Shown: positions 44,300-53,473, counted from the stretch's first letter. The stretch is 64,000 bases of DNA from Janthinobacterium sp. 1_2014MBL_MicDiv (GCF_001865675.1 NZ_CP011319.1:4588001-4652000), one strand, 5' to 3'. The notes: generated by a model from the sequence alone, not told the origin. Made by a program: numbers and translations.

Positions 44300-46084
44300 T
44301 TAATCTCCCCGCACCATGCCTTCGCGGCGCGGATCGGCGCCGCCAAACCAGAAATCCTTGCCATGCGCATGCAGGCGCATGATGCCCTGCAAGCCGGAAT
44401 TCTGTTCGATCACGCGCACCTCGTGGCCCATCGCCTGCAGCGCCTCGACCTGGGCGGCGGGCGCGCGGCCCTTTTCCAGCTCCGTCGGGCCGTTGCGGCT
44501 GCCGAAGTTCGGCAGGCTGATCGCCTGCTGCACGTTCAGGCCCCAGTCCATGGTGCCGACCAGCACCTTGGCGACATAGTTGATGATGGACGAGCCGCCC
44601 GGCGACCCCGTGGCCAGCACCAGCTTCTGCGTGCCCTTTTCAAACACCAGGGTGGGCGACATGGCGCTGCGCGGGCGCTTGCCCGGCTCGACGCGGTTGG
44701 CGATGGGGCCGTCCGCATCGCGCGAATCGAACGAGAAATCCGTCAGCTGGTTATTCAGCAGGAAGCCGTCGACCATCTGGCGCGAGCCGAACGCGTCTTC
44801 CACGCTGGTGGTCATCGACAGGCCGCCGCCGAATTTATCCACCGCCACGAGGTGCGAAGTCGACGGGCGCTGCAGCGCATTGTCCATGCCCCACGCCACC
44901 TGCATGCCCGGCGGCGTGCCGGGCAAGGCGCGGCCCATGGATTTTTCACCGATCAGTGCGGCGCGCTGCGCCAGGTAGCTCTTATCGAGCATGGACGCGA
45001 TGCCGTTGCCAGGCAGCGGCACGAAATCCGTGTCGGCCACGTAGCGGTTGCGGTCCGCGTAGGCCAGGCGCCCCGCTTCCGAGAATAAATGGATGGCTTG
45101 CGCATCGAGCACGCCGTCGACGGGCGGATACGGCCGGATATCCTTCACTTCCAGCATGCCCAGCATCTGCGCGATGGCGATGCCGCCCGACGATGGCGGC
45201 GGCATGCCGCACACGGTCCAGGCCTTGTAGTCGCTGCACACGGGCACGCGCACCTTGGCGCGGTAGCCGGCGATGTCCTGCGCCGTCAATTTGCCCGGAT
45301 TGGTGGGATGGGACGCCACCTTGGCGGCGATGTCGCGCGCGATGCGGCCCTGGTAAAAGGCGTCGGCGCCGCCACGGGCGATGTCGCGCAGGGTGCGCGC
45401 CAGCTGCGGGTTTTTCAGCACGTGGCCGACGGACCAGGGCTGGCCTTGCTTGTCATAGAAATACGCGGCGGCGACCGGGTCGCGCTTCAGGGCCTGGTCC
45501 CAGCTCAACAGGCCGTTCAGGCGCTGGCTGACGGGGAAGCCGCCCTGCGCCAGCTTGATGGCGGGGCCGAACAGGGTCGCCCACGGCAGCTTGCCGTGCT
45601 CCTTGTGCGCCAGTTCCAGCATGCGCAGCACGCCCGGCGCGCCCACGGAACGCCCGCCCACCACCCCGGTGGCGCGCGAGACGGGACTGCCGTCCGCGTT
45701 CTGGAACAGGTGCTCGTCGGCGGCGGCGGGCGCCGTTTCGCGGCCGTCGAACGCCTGCACGCCCTTGGCGCTCGAGTACAGCAGGAAGGCGCCGCCGCCG
45801 ATGCCCGACGATTGCGGCTCGACCAGGGTCAGCACCAGCTGCGTGGCGATGGCCGCGTCGATGGCGCTGCCGCCCTGTTTCAGCATCTGGTAGCCGGCAT
45901 CGGCCGCCAGCGGGTTGGCGGCGGCCACCATGAATTTCTGCGCCGTCCAGCCCGATTTTTCCGCATACGCGGTGGCGATTTCCGGCGCCTTCTGCGGCAC
46001 TTCGGCAAAGGCGAAGGTGGCGGGAACGGCGGCCAGGGCCCCCAGCAAGGTCAGGCGCAACGCCAGCGGCTTCAATGTGATCAT
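44300..46084 (-). CDS. ggt: gamma-glutamyltranspeptidase
   Basis: 594 residues from the ATG at 46084 (GGAG upstream); signal peptide ends near FAFA. Family motifs are GGSAIDAAIATQLVLTLVEPQSSGIGGGAFLLY, DGRETAPAAA, the autoprocessing region RPSTSHLVAVDKFGGGLSMTT (new N-terminal Thr nucleophile in STSH) and the oxyanion loop ATGSPGGSSIIN. It is a periplasmic precursor that cleaves itself into two subunits and hydrolyses or transfers the gamma-glutamyl group of glutathione. It is preceded by the terminator of the neighbouring SDR gene. No own promoter is clear. Confidence 0.94.
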   Translation of the reverse strand: MITLKPLALRLTLLGALAAVPATFAFAEVPQKAPEIATAYAEKSGWTAQKFMVAAANPLAADAGYQMLKQGGSAIDAAIATQLVLTLVEPQSSGIGGGAFLLYSSAKGVQAFDGRETAPAAADEHLFQNADGSPVSRATGVVGGRSVGAPGVLRMLELAHKEHGKLPWATLFGPAIKLAQGGFPVSQRLNGLLSWDQALKRDPVAAAYFYDKQGQPWSVGHVLKNPQLARTLRDIARGGADAFYQGRIARDIAAKVASHPTNPGKLTAQDIAGYRAKVRVPVCSDYKAWTVCGMPPPSSGGIAIAQMLGMLEVKDIRPYPPVDGVLDAQAIHLFSEAGRLAYADRNRYVADTDFVPLPGNGIASMLDKSYLAQRAALIGEKSMGRALPGTPPGMQVAWGMDNALQRPSTSHLVAVDKFGGGLSMTTSVEDAFGSRQMVDGFLLNNQLTDFSFDSRDADGPIANRVEPGKRPRSAMSPTLVFEKGTQKLVLATGSPGGSSIINYVAKVLVGTMDWGLNVQQAISLPNFGSRNGPTELEKGRAPAAQVEALQAMGHEVRVIEQNSGLQGIMRLHAHGKDFWFGGADPRREGMVRGD

Positions 46085-46095
46085 GGATTCTCCGA

Positions 46096-46133
46096 TAAAA
46101 AAAGGGCGCACAGCCGAGCAAGGCTGTACGCCC
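46096..46133 (-). terminator. rho-independent terminator after the SDR gene
   Basis: A 12-bp stem GGGCGCACAGCC/GGCTGTACGCCC with one mismatch (46104-46115, 46122-46133). On the minus strand it is followed by a run of seven T. It lies 45 bp after the SDR stop and just before ggt, separating the two transcripts. Confidence 0.85.
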
Positions 46134-46178
46134 CATACGGGGGTATCCTACATCAAATGCCCGTCAGGGCGCTGCCCC

Positions 46179-46937
46179 TTACTTGGGCTGCATGCGGATG
46201 GCACCATCCAGACGAATGGTCTCGCCATTGAGCATGACGTTTTCCACGATGGCCTTGACCAGCTGCGCGTACTCGCCGGGCTTGCCCAGGCGCGATGGGA
46301 ACGGCACCATCTTGCCCAGCGCATCCTGCACTTCGGCCGGCATGCCCAGCAGCATAGGCGTTTCGAAAATGCCGGGAGCGACCGTCATCACGCGGATGCC
46401 GTTGCGCGACAGGTCGCGCGCCATCGGCAGGGTCAGGCCCACCACGGCCGCCTTCGACGAGGCATACGCGGCCTGGCCGATCTGGCCGTCATAGGCCGCC
46501 ACGGAAGCCGTGTTGATGATGACGCCGCGCTCGCCTTCGGCCGTCGCCTCCTGTTTCGCCATGGCGTCGGCCGCCAGGCGGCACATATTGAAGGTGCCCA
46601 CCAGGTTGATGTTGACGACCTTCTGGAACAGCGCCAGCGGATGCGGGCCATCCTTGCCCACGGTTTTCACGGCCGGCGCCACGCCGGCGCAGTTGACGAG
46701 GCCGCGCAAGGTGCCCAGTTTGGTGGCGGCCGCCACTACGGCCATGCCGTCCTCTTCCGACGTGACGTCGCATTGCACGAACACGCCGTCCAGTTCGGCG
46801 GCCAGCGCCTGGCCCGCCTCGGTCTGCACGTCGGCCAGCACGACCTTGCCGCCGGCCGCCGTCAACATGCGCGCCGTGGCCGCGCCCAGGCCCGAAGCGC
46901 CGCCCGTGATGATGAATACATTGTCCTGAATTTGCAT
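46179..46937 (-). CDS. short-chain dehydrogenase, 3-hydroxyacyl-CoA dehydrogenase type II-like
   Basis: 252 residues. NAD-binding TGGASGLGAATARM, NCAGVAPA, Ser in INTASVAAYDG and YxxxK in AAYASSKAAVVGL are seen, followed by APGIFETPMLLGMP. The sequence matches the HSD17B10/3-hydroxy-2-methylbutyryl-CoA dehydrogenase-like branch used in isoleucine and branched acyl-CoA degradation. It is monocistronic with a strong terminator. A perfect 20-bp palindrome lies 64-83 bp upstream. Confidence 0.9.
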   Translation of the reverse strand: MQIQDNVFIITGGASGLGAATARMLTAAGGKVVLADVQTEAGQALAAELDGVFVQCDVTSEEDGMAVVAAATKLGTLRGLVNCAGVAPAVKTVGKDGPHPLALFQKVVNINLVGTFNMCRLAADAMAKQEATAEGERGVIINTASVAAYDGQIGQAAYASSKAAVVGLTLPMARDLSRNGIRVMTVAPGIFETPMLLGMPAEVQDALGKMVPFPSRLGKPGEYAQLVKAIVENVMLNGETIRLDGAIRMQPK

Positions 46938-47000
46938 GAAGTCTCCTGAATGGTGATGGCCGTGTTCCCGGCCCGAATGCGATGTCGCATGATGCCACAG

Positions 47001-47020
47001 TTACGTTTACGTAAACGTAA
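47001..47020. promoter_or_regulatory. perfect 20-bp palindromic operator upstream of acyl-CoA SDR
   Basis: TTACGTTTACGTAAACGTAA is fully self-complementary. It resembles, from memory, the TTTACGT-ACGTAAA type sites of regulators of branched-chain acyl-CoA degradation (LiuR-like), which fits the gene, but the assignment is unverified. Confidence 0.6.
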
Positions 47021-47089
47021 TGTCGGCGACAATTGTAGCCAATTTCACGGGTCCCCAGCGAAAACTTGCTTCCTCATCTCATGGAATGG

Positions 47090-47536
47090 TCAGAAACATT
47101 GCACGAACGCTCCGTTGCGATGGCAGATGCGGCCGTTGGCGTCGAGCGTCGCATTGCCGGCGCCGTTATAGCGCGCGCCCGAGGCGTCGCGGCAACCGCC
47201 AGGGTCGCAGGAACCGATCGGTTGCGGCAGGCTGGGCATGGGCACGGCCGGGCTGGGCGGCAAGGACGGCATGACGACGGCGGGGGGCACGGCGCGCTGC
47301 GCCGGCATGCGGCCGATCACCTGCGTCACAGCGCGTCGCGGCTGCACGGGCGGCGCCGGCTGGCACGGTTCGACGGCCAGTTTCGTGCTGTCGCGCGGAT
47401 CGAGCCGGCACACGGGCAGCGCTTCCGATGGCGCCGGCTCCGCCGCACGGGCGTGACCTGCGGCCAGCAAGGCCGCGCAGGCTGCCAAAGCCAGCATGCC
47501 GCAGGCGCTGAAACGGGTGCTGAAAAAGATGCTCAT
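47090..47536 (-). CDS. small secreted Pro-rich, Cys-rich protein of unknown function
   Basis: 148 residues. The signal peptide is residues ~1-31 (CGMLALAACAALLAAGHARA-AE). A proline-rich middle has repeated MPSLPPSPAVPMPSLPQP. The C-terminus (SCDPGGCRDASGARYNGAGNATLDANGRICHRNGAFVQCF) contains four Cys and a pattern seen in small exported Oxalobacteraceae proteins. I do not recognise a named family. It is expressed alone, divergent from the Fur-controlled TonB receptor. Confidence 0.7.
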   Translation of the reverse strand: MSIFFSTRFSACGMLALAACAALLAAGHARAAEPAPSEALPVCRLDPRDSTKLAVEPCQPAPPVQPRRAVTQVIGRMPAQRAVPPAVVMPSLPPSPAVPMPSLPQPIGSCDPGGCRDASGARYNGAGNATLDANGRICHRNGAFVQCF

Positions 47537-47843
47537 GGCGCCTCCCCAGATACTTGTCCTTCATTATTGTCCCGGGCCGCGCCAGATCCAAACGGCGTAA
47601 CACTTTTTCACACCGCGGGGCGCGGCAACGCCCTGCCAGCCCGTTTCACAACGCAGGCAAAGAAATGGATACGGCGTTTTATTTCCGGCTAGCACTTTCT
47701 TTCTTGCCAGTATGGCACTACAATAAGAACGATTCTTATTCTCATTCATGAAATTCAACCTTATTTTATTGCATTTTTAATCATTTCGCACCCAAGCCAC
47801 CCGAAAGGCAGCCAGGAAATAACAACATTCGGGAAAGTTCACC
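47537..47843. other. divergent region before TonB receptor
   Basis: 307 bases between the small secreted protein and the TonB receptor. It holds the Fur box (47722-47740) and a -10-like TACAAT (47719-47724). The part near the small protein is GC-rich with no clear promoter. Confidence 0.6.
47722..47740 (+). promoter_or_regulatory. Fur box
   Basis: AATAAGAA-CGA-TTCTTATT is a perfect inverted repeat of the 19-bp ferric uptake regulator size. It overlaps TACAAT (47719-47724), a likely -10 for the plus-strand receptor, and lies 104 bp before its ATG. Iron-replete repression is expected. Confidence 0.8.
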
Positions 47844-49907
47844 ATGTCAAACCGCAGTCCAGTCGTCGCCACACCACTTGCCACCCGCCCTGCCCTCCCA
47901 CCGTACCGCACCGCCCTGCTCCTGCCCTGCCTGCTGTCGCTGGCCGTCGGCAGCGCCTGGGCCGAAGGCAATGTGGCCGCCGATCCCACCATGAACACGG
48001 TGGTCGTCACCGCCTCGGGCACGGCCATCGACATCAAGGATGCGCCGGCCAGCATCAGCGTCATCACGCGCGAGGAAATCGAGCGCCAGCCCGTGTATGA
48101 CTTGAACACCCTGCTGCGCCGCATCCCCGGCGTGACGGGCGGCACCGGCCCCGAAGGCGAAGCGTCGAAGATCAAGCTGCGCGGCCTGCCCGACAAATAC
48201 ACCTTGATCCTCGTCGACGGCAAGCGCGTGGGCAGCTCGGCCGACACGGCCTACCGTCCCGACCTGGGCCGCCAGGACTTGAACTGGATCTCGCCCGACA
48301 TGATCGAGCGCATCGAAGTGGTGCGCGGCCCCATGTCCTCGCTGTACGGCTCGGACGCCATGGGCGGCGTGATCAACATCATCACGCGCAAGGTGCCGGG
48401 CAAGTGGAACGGTTCGGCCACGGCCAACTACACGCAGCCGCAGGACAGCGGCCGCGGCACGGCGCACCAGCTGGGCGTGAACCTGGCCGGCCCCCTGTCG
48501 GAGACGGTCGGCATGCGCCTGGGCGTGGCCCAGAGCCGGCAGAATCCCGACGAGAAAGCGATCGGCAAATCGGGCGGCATCGGCGGCGAACGCAACCAGA
48601 CTGTCACGGGCCAGCTGAACTGGGCGCTGGGCAAGAAGCAGAATCTGTCGCTGGACGCCAGCTACGGCAGGCAGGAAGCCACCGATTCGACCACCCTCGA
48701 TGCAGATGGCTACCCGCTGTTCGGCGCCTGGGGCGCGAGCAAGCTGATACGCAAGAGCGTCAGCCTCGGCTACGAAGGCCGCTGGGACTTCGGCAAGACG
48801 ACGGTCAACCTGTACCACAATGACTTCGACAACGAAGTCGTCGGCACGGTGGCGAAATCCAAAGACAGCACGCTCGATGCCAGCCTGGAAAAACGCGTCG
48901 GCTGGGGCGGCATCGAGCAGATGCTGGTGATGGGCGGCCAGTGGAAGCACCAGGAACTGACGAACACGGACACCATCGGCACCGTGCCCACCGATTACCT
49001 GGGCAATCCCGTGAGCGGCGCGACCCTGTCCGGCACCACCTCGGCCCTGTTTGCGGAAGATCAGCTGTTCTTGCGCGACAACCTGACGGCCACGGCCGGC
49101 CTGCGTCTCGACCACCACAGCAAGTTCGGCAACCACTACAGCCCGCGCCTGTACCTGGTGTACCACCCTGCCCCGGCCTGGACCATCAAGGGCGGCGTCT
49201 CGCAAGGCTTCCGTGCCCCGAGCCTGAAGGAAAATTCGCCGGCGGCGGCCACGCAGTCGGGCGGGCGCGGTTGCGGCAGCCTCAAGCCGCTGGGCTACAT
49301 CACGGGCGGCTGCTACATGGCCGGCAATCCGGACTTGAAGCCGGAAACGAGCACGGCCGGCGAAATCGGCGTGGCGTGGGAACAGAATGGCTGGGATGTG
49401 GGCCTGACCTACTTCCACACGGATTTCAAGAACAAGATCGATTACGCGCCGCTGGGCTTTTTCCAGAAGCAGTGGTGGACCAAGATGACGAATATCCAGA
49501 AGGCGCGCACCAGTGGCCTGGAAGCGACGGCCACCATCCCGCTGACGAAAAACCTGAACTGGCGTAACAACGTCACCTACATGGCGGAGGCGAAAAACCT
49601 GACCACGGGCGCCAACCTGCTGTCCACGCCGAAGCTGTCGTGGTACTCGGCGCTGGGCTGGCAAGTCAACGACCAGCTGTTCGGCGAAGTGTCCGCGCAG
49701 TACACGGGCAAGGAACTCGATGCCGGCAAGCTGGCCGACAAGGCCTACACCATCGTCGACACCGTCGTGTCGTACAAGGTCACGCCGCAATGGACCGTGC
49801 GTGGCGGTGTGCAAAACCTGTTCAAGAAGGGCCCGATGGCCGATGGCCTGGTCGACTACTATGTGCCGGGACGCCGCATGTTTGTCGGCCTGACGTCGCG
49901 CTTCTAA
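47844..49907 (+). CDS. TonB-dependent outer-membrane receptor (catecholate siderophore/colicin-I type)
   Basis: 687 residues. The signal peptide ends at SAWA. The plug domain opens MNTVVVTASGTAIDIKDAPASISVITREEIERQPVYDLNTLLRRIPGVTG (TonB box plus plug). Barrel strands follow and the protein ends in the aromatic RRMFVGLTSRF. The sequence resembles CirA/FepA-type receptors for ferric catecholates. A perfect Fur box precedes it. No siderophore genes are linked, so it probably imports a xenosiderophore. Confidence 0.92.
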   Translation: MSNRSPVVATPLATRPALPPYRTALLLPCLLSLAVGSAWAEGNVAADPTMNTVVVTASGTAIDIKDAPASISVITREEIERQPVYDLNTLLRRIPGVTGGTGPEGEASKIKLRGLPDKYTLILVDGKRVGSSADTAYRPDLGRQDLNWISPDMIERIEVVRGPMSSLYGSDAMGGVINIITRKVPGKWNGSATANYTQPQDSGRGTAHQLGVNLAGPLSETVGMRLGVAQSRQNPDEKAIGKSGGIGGERNQTVTGQLNWALGKKQNLSLDASYGRQEATDSTTLDADGYPLFGAWGASKLIRKSVSLGYEGRWDFGKTTVNLYHNDFDNEVVGTVAKSKDSTLDASLEKRVGWGGIEQMLVMGGQWKHQELTNTDTIGTVPTDYLGNPVSGATLSGTTSALFAEDQLFLRDNLTATAGLRLDHHSKFGNHYSPRLYLVYHPAPAWTIKGGVSQGFRAPSLKENSPAAATQSGGRGCGSLKPLGYITGGCYMAGNPDLKPETSTAGEIGVAWEQNGWDVGLTYFHTDFKNKIDYAPLGFFQKQWWTKMTNIQKARTSGLEATATIPLTKNLNWRNNVTYMAEAKNLTTGANLLSTPKLSWYSALGWQVNDQLFGEVSAQYTGKELDAGKLADKAYTIVDTVVSYKVTPQWTVRGGVQNLFKKGPMADGLVDYYVPGRRMFVGLTSRF

Positions 49908-49956
49908 GCACGCCTGTCAAGACCTGCTGCGCGGCGTGATGCGGTCCGCGATGCTC

Positions 49957-50040
49957 ACTGTAGCTCCGTACAGTTGCGCGTCGCAACCGCCTCCCCCTAC
50001 CGCTCGCTACGGTCGTGCCAGGCGTTGTGGCAGCCTGGCA
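49957..50040. terminator. cluster of hairpins between convergent genes
   Basis: Three perfect inverted repeats in 84 bp: ACTGTA/TACAGT (49957-49962, 49969-49974), GTTGCG/CGCAAC (49973-49978, 49982-49987) and TGCCAGGC/GCCTGGCA (50016-50023, 50033-50040). They lie between the TonB receptor stop (49907) and the minus-strand lipoprotein stop (50043). There is no T-run, so this may be a bidirectional terminator or part of a dispersed repeat. Confidence 0.5.
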
Positions 50041-50042
50041 GC

Positions 50043-50543
50043 CTAATACCGGGGCGGCGGCGTATCGGGCGGCGGCGTGGCGGCATTCGCCGGCACGCCA
50101 CTCAGCATCTGCCCGGCGACCGGCACCTTGTGGCCGCTCGCGTACATGCATTGCTGATAAGCATTATCGTAGCGGCGCTGCATGCCATGCGATGAATTGT
50201 CCGCCGCGCCCGTGCCCGCCAGCGCGCCAAACAGCAAACCCGTGCCGGCACCCACGCCGGCGCCATGCCCGCCATCGATGGCGGCGCCGGCCGCCGCACC
50301 GAGCACGGTGCCGAGTGCCGCGCTGCGCACGCCGCTGTCGACGCCGGCCTGCTGCGCCGACGCACCGCCCAGCTGCGCCTGCGCATAGCCGCGGCAACTG
50401 CCGTCATCGCTGCGGAACTGCTCGAAACTCTTGCCCGTGCCGGGCAAGACCATGGCCGACGGCCCCTCCGGCATCACCGTGCACGCGGCCAGCAAGAGGG
50501 GCGCCAGCAAGCCGGCACGCCCCAATAAGGTTCTCGTGTTCAT
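50043..50543 (-). CDS. glycine-zipper lipoprotein
   Basis: 166 residues with a lipobox LLLAAC (Cys at about 21). A glycine/alanine zipper domain (AALGTVLGAAAGAAIDGGHGAGVGAGTGLLFGALAGTGAA) follows, then YDNAYQQCMYASGHKVP and a proline-rich tail. Such small lipoproteins sit at the inner or outer membrane. The precise role is unknown. It lies 11 bp after the Gly/His-rich protein gene on the same strand, so they probably share a transcript. Confidence 0.8.
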   Translation of the reverse strand: MNTRTLLGRAGLLAPLLLAACTVMPEGPSAMVLPGTGKSFEQFRSDDGSCRGYAQAQLGGASAQQAGVDSGVRSAALGTVLGAAAGAAIDGGHGAGVGAGTGLLFGALAGTGAADNSSHGMQRRYDNAYQQCMYASGHKVPVAGQMLSGVPANAATPPPDTPPPRY

Positions 50544-50554
50544 TTCCGTCCCCT

Positions 50555-51001
50555 TCAGCGCACGCTATCGGGTGGCACGGCACGCCAGGCCGTGCTGCAA
50601 TTCTTGACGTATGGGTAATACCCTTGCGGCCGCGCGCAGTAATACCACATCTGTGCCGTCGGTACGCCGCCCTGCTCGACATACACGGGCGGCGGCTGCA
50701 CGACGACCACGCGCCCGTACGGGTAGCCATAGGGATAGCCATACCACGGGTCGCCATACCACCCTGGCCCATAGCCATAGCCATAGCCATAGCCCCAGCT
50801 CGAGCCCAGCCACACGCCCACGTGCGGACGGCCGTGGAAATGGCCGTGGCCAGCGTGAAGACCGCCATGCCCAGCATGGCCGCCGTGACCGCCGTGGCCG
50901 CCAGGCGCGGCCCAGGCGCCGCCACCCAGCGCCAGCCCCATTACCAGCAGCGCCAGCCGTATGCCGCCTGCCTTGCGATTGCTCTTGTGATTGTTGTCCA
51001 T
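50555..51001 (-). CDS. secreted Gly/His- and Gly/Tyr-rich small protein
   Basis: 148 residues from the ATG at 51001 (GGAGG, five bases upstream). The signal peptide is about residues 1-32. A His/Gly repeat (GGHGGHGGHAGHGGLHAGHGHFHGRPH) and a Gly/Tyr/Pro-rich part (GYGYGYGPGWYGDPWYGYPYGYPYG) follow. The C-terminal module is YYCARPQGYYPYVKNCSTAWRAVPP, with two Cys, common in small exported proteins. Metal binding by the His cluster is possible, inferred from composition only. Confidence 0.78.
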   Translation of the reverse strand: MDNNHKSNRKAGGIRLALLVMGLALGGGAWAAPGGHGGHGGHAGHGGLHAGHGHFHGRPHVGVWLGSSWGYGYGYGYGPGWYGDPWYGYPYGYPYGRVVVVQPPPVYVEQGGVPTAQMWYYCARPQGYYPYVKNCSTAWRAVPPDSVR

Positions 51002-51136
51002 GACATCCTCCTGCCATCCAACGCCAACGATGAAGCTCACTCCATTATTGGCAGGCCAGCGGCACAAGCAAAGCAGCCGTAACAATTGCTCACCTTTGAT
51101 ACGCTGAGGATATGGATGGCAGGAAAGTTTCACTGG

Positions 51137-51176
51137 CGCAAAAGCAAACAGCCCCGCGGCGGGGCCACGGGGCTGT
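51137..51176 (-). terminator. rho-independent terminator after hppA
   Basis: A 9-bp GC-rich stem ACAGCCCCG (51148-51156)/CGGGGCTGT (51168-51176) follows the pyrophosphatase stop by 16 bases. On the minus strand it is followed by TTTGCTTTTG. Confidence 0.75.
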
Positions 51177-51191
51177 CGGGAGTGTGCTGCC

Positions 51192-53315
51192 TTACTGCGC
51201 CGGCAGCACTGGCGCGGGCGTGGCTGGCGCCAGAATGGGCGGCAGCGGCGCGTGGATCGGCACCGGCGCGGCCACGGCCAGCCAGCCCGTGGCCGGCAGC
51301 AGCGGCACCAGCAGCAGGGCCACGATATTGATGATCTTGATCAAGGGATTGACGGCCGGGCCGGCCGTATCCTTGTACGGGTCGCCCACGGTGTCGCCGG
51401 TGACGGCCGCCTTGTGGGCGTCGGAACCCTTGCCGCCGAAGTGTCCGTCCTCGATGTATTTCTTCGCATTGTCCCAGGCACCGCCGCCCGTGGTCATGGA
51501 AATGGCCACGAACAGCCCCGTCACGATCGTGCCCATCAGCAGGCCGCCCAGCGCGGCGGGCCCCAGCAGCATGCCGACGACGATGGGCACCACCACCGGC
51601 AGCAGAGACGGCACGATCATTTCGCGGATGGCGGACGCCGTCAGCATGTCGACGGCCTTGTCGTATTCGGGGCGCGCCGTGCCTTCCATGATGCCCTTGA
51701 TGTCGCGGAACTGGCGCCGCACTTCCACCACCACGGCGCCGGCCGCACGGCCCACGGCTTCCATCGCCATGGCGCCGAACAGGTAGGGTATCAGCCCGCC
51801 GATGAAGAGGCCGACGATGACCATCGGGTTCGACAGATCAAAGGTGATGTGCTGGCCCACCGATTCCAGCGCGTGCGTGTAGTCGGCAAACAGCACCAGC
51901 GCGGCCAGGCCGGCCGAGCCGATGGCGTAGCCCTTGGTGACGGCCTTGGTGGTGTTGCCGACGGCATCCAGAGGATCGGTGATGGCGCGCACGGAGTCGG
52001 GCAGGCCCGACATCTCGGCGATGCCGCCCGCGTTGTCCGTGATGGGGCCATACGCGTCGAGGGCGACGATGATGCCGGCCATCGACAGCATGGCCGTGGC
52101 GGCAATCGCAATGCCGTACAGGCCGGCCAGCTGGTACGAGACGAGGATGGCGACGCAGACGGCCAGCACCGGATAGGCGGTCGACTTCATCGACACGCCC
52201 AGGCCGGCGATGATGTTCGTGCCGTGGCCCGTCGTCGACGCTTCGGCGATGTGGCGCACGGGCTTGAAGTCCGTGCCCGTGTAGTACTCGGTGATGTACA
52301 CCATCAGGCCCGTGAGGACGATGCCGACGACGGTGGCGCCCAGCATCTTGTAGCGCATGGCGTCGTCGGGCCACAGCAGCCACGTGACGACGGCAAAGCC
52401 CACCAGCGACAGGCCGGCTGCCCACCACAGTCCCGTGTACAGGGCCGACATGATCTTTGCGCCCGGCCTGGTCTTCACCATCGAGCAGCCGACGATGGAG
52501 GCGAGGATGGAGACGGCGCCCAGCAGCAGCGGATAGAGGATGGCCGTGCTGCTGGCCTCGGCCATCAGCAGTGCGCCCAGCAGCATGGTGGCGATCAGGG
52601 TCACGACATAGGTTTCGAACAGGTCGGCCGCCATGCCGGCGCAGTCGCCCACGTTGTCGCCCACGTTGTCGGCGATGACGGCCGGGTTGCGCGGGTCGTC
52701 CTCGGGAATGCCCGCCTCCACCTTGCCCACCAGGTCCGCACCGACGTCGGCGCCCTTGGTGAAGATGCCGCCGCCGAGCCGCGCGAAGATGGAAATGAGC
52801 GAGGCGCCGAAGGCCAGGCCGATCAGGGGCTTGATCAGGTCGTGCTGCGTCAGGCCGGGCGCGCCCGTCGTCACCAGCAGCCAGTAGAACAGGGTCACGC
52901 CCAAAAGGCCCAGTCCGACCACCAGCATGCCGGTGATGGCCCCGCCCTTGAACGCCACATTGAGCGCCTGGTTGATGCCCAGGGTGGCCGCCTGCGCCGT
53001 GCGCACATTGGCCCGCACGGAGACATTCATGCCGATGAAGCCGCAGGCGCCCGACAGCACGGCGCCGATCAGGAAGCCCAGCGCCGTATGCAGGCCAAGC
53101 AGCGCATAGATGGCGATCAGGAGCACCACGCCGACGATGGCGATGGTGCGGTACTGGCGCGCCAGGTAGGCGGCCGCGCCCTGCTGGATGGCCAGGGCGA
53201 TTTCCTGCATGCGCGCGTTGCCGGGATCCTGGCGCAGGATCCAGCTACGCGACACCAAACCATAAATGACTGCGACCACGCCGCAGGCTACCGCAAACCA
53301 CAAGCTGGCTGCCAT
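51192..53315 (-). CDS. hppA: membrane proton-translocating pyrophosphatase
   Basis: 707 residues with about 16 transmembrane helices. The pyrophosphate site is seen as FTKGADVGADLVGKVEAGIPEDDPRNPAVIADNVGDNVGDCAGMAADLFETY and GGAWDNAKKYIEDGHFGGKGSDAHKAAVTGDTVGDPYKDTAGPAVNPL. The segment GNTTKAVTKGYAIGSAGLAALVLF has Lys in the position that distinguishes potassium-independent enzymes, where potassium-dependent ones have Ala. It couples hydrolysis of cytoplasmic pyrophosphate to proton export. The Pro/Ala-rich C-terminal tail (APVPIHAPLPPILAPATPAPVLPAQ) is an odd extension. It appears monocistronic. Confidence 0.94.
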   Translation of the reverse strand: MAASLWFAVACGVVAVIYGLVSRSWILRQDPGNARMQEIALAIQQGAAAYLARQYRTIAIVGVVLLIAIYALLGLHTALGFLIGAVLSGACGFIGMNVSVRANVRTAQAATLGINQALNVAFKGGAITGMLVVGLGLLGVTLFYWLLVTTGAPGLTQHDLIKPLIGLAFGASLISIFARLGGGIFTKGADVGADLVGKVEAGIPEDDPRNPAVIADNVGDNVGDCAGMAADLFETYVVTLIATMLLGALLMAEASSTAILYPLLLGAVSILASIVGCSMVKTRPGAKIMSALYTGLWWAAGLSLVGFAVVTWLLWPDDAMRYKMLGATVVGIVLTGLMVYITEYYTGTDFKPVRHIAEASTTGHGTNIIAGLGVSMKSTAYPVLAVCVAILVSYQLAGLYGIAIAATAMLSMAGIIVALDAYGPITDNAGGIAEMSGLPDSVRAITDPLDAVGNTTKAVTKGYAIGSAGLAALVLFADYTHALESVGQHITFDLSNPMVIVGLFIGGLIPYLFGAMAMEAVGRAAGAVVVEVRRQFRDIKGIMEGTARPEYDKAVDMLTASAIREMIVPSLLPVVVPIVVGMLLGPAALGGLLMGTIVTGLFVAISMTTGGGAWDNAKKYIEDGHFGGKGSDAHKAAVTGDTVGDPYKDTAGPAVNPLIKIINIVALLLVPLLPATGWLAVAAPVPIHAPLPPILAPATPAPVLPAQ

Positions 53316-53473
53316 ATCGTCCCCTTCTGTTTTTATCCGACGTTATTACCGACAGCTGCAGACCGCACCGGGTAGGCACGCGCAGCCAGGAAAACACGAC
53401 CTGCAAAAAACTTCTACCGCTAAATAGAAACCAGAAACGAAACGAAATGGCGCCGCGGGTGAAAAGCGGGCAC

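Noticed and set aside
47847..49814. 655-codon minus-strand frame over the TonB receptor
   Set aside because: Shadow of the plus-strand receptor, which has a signal peptide, plug, barrel and Fur box.
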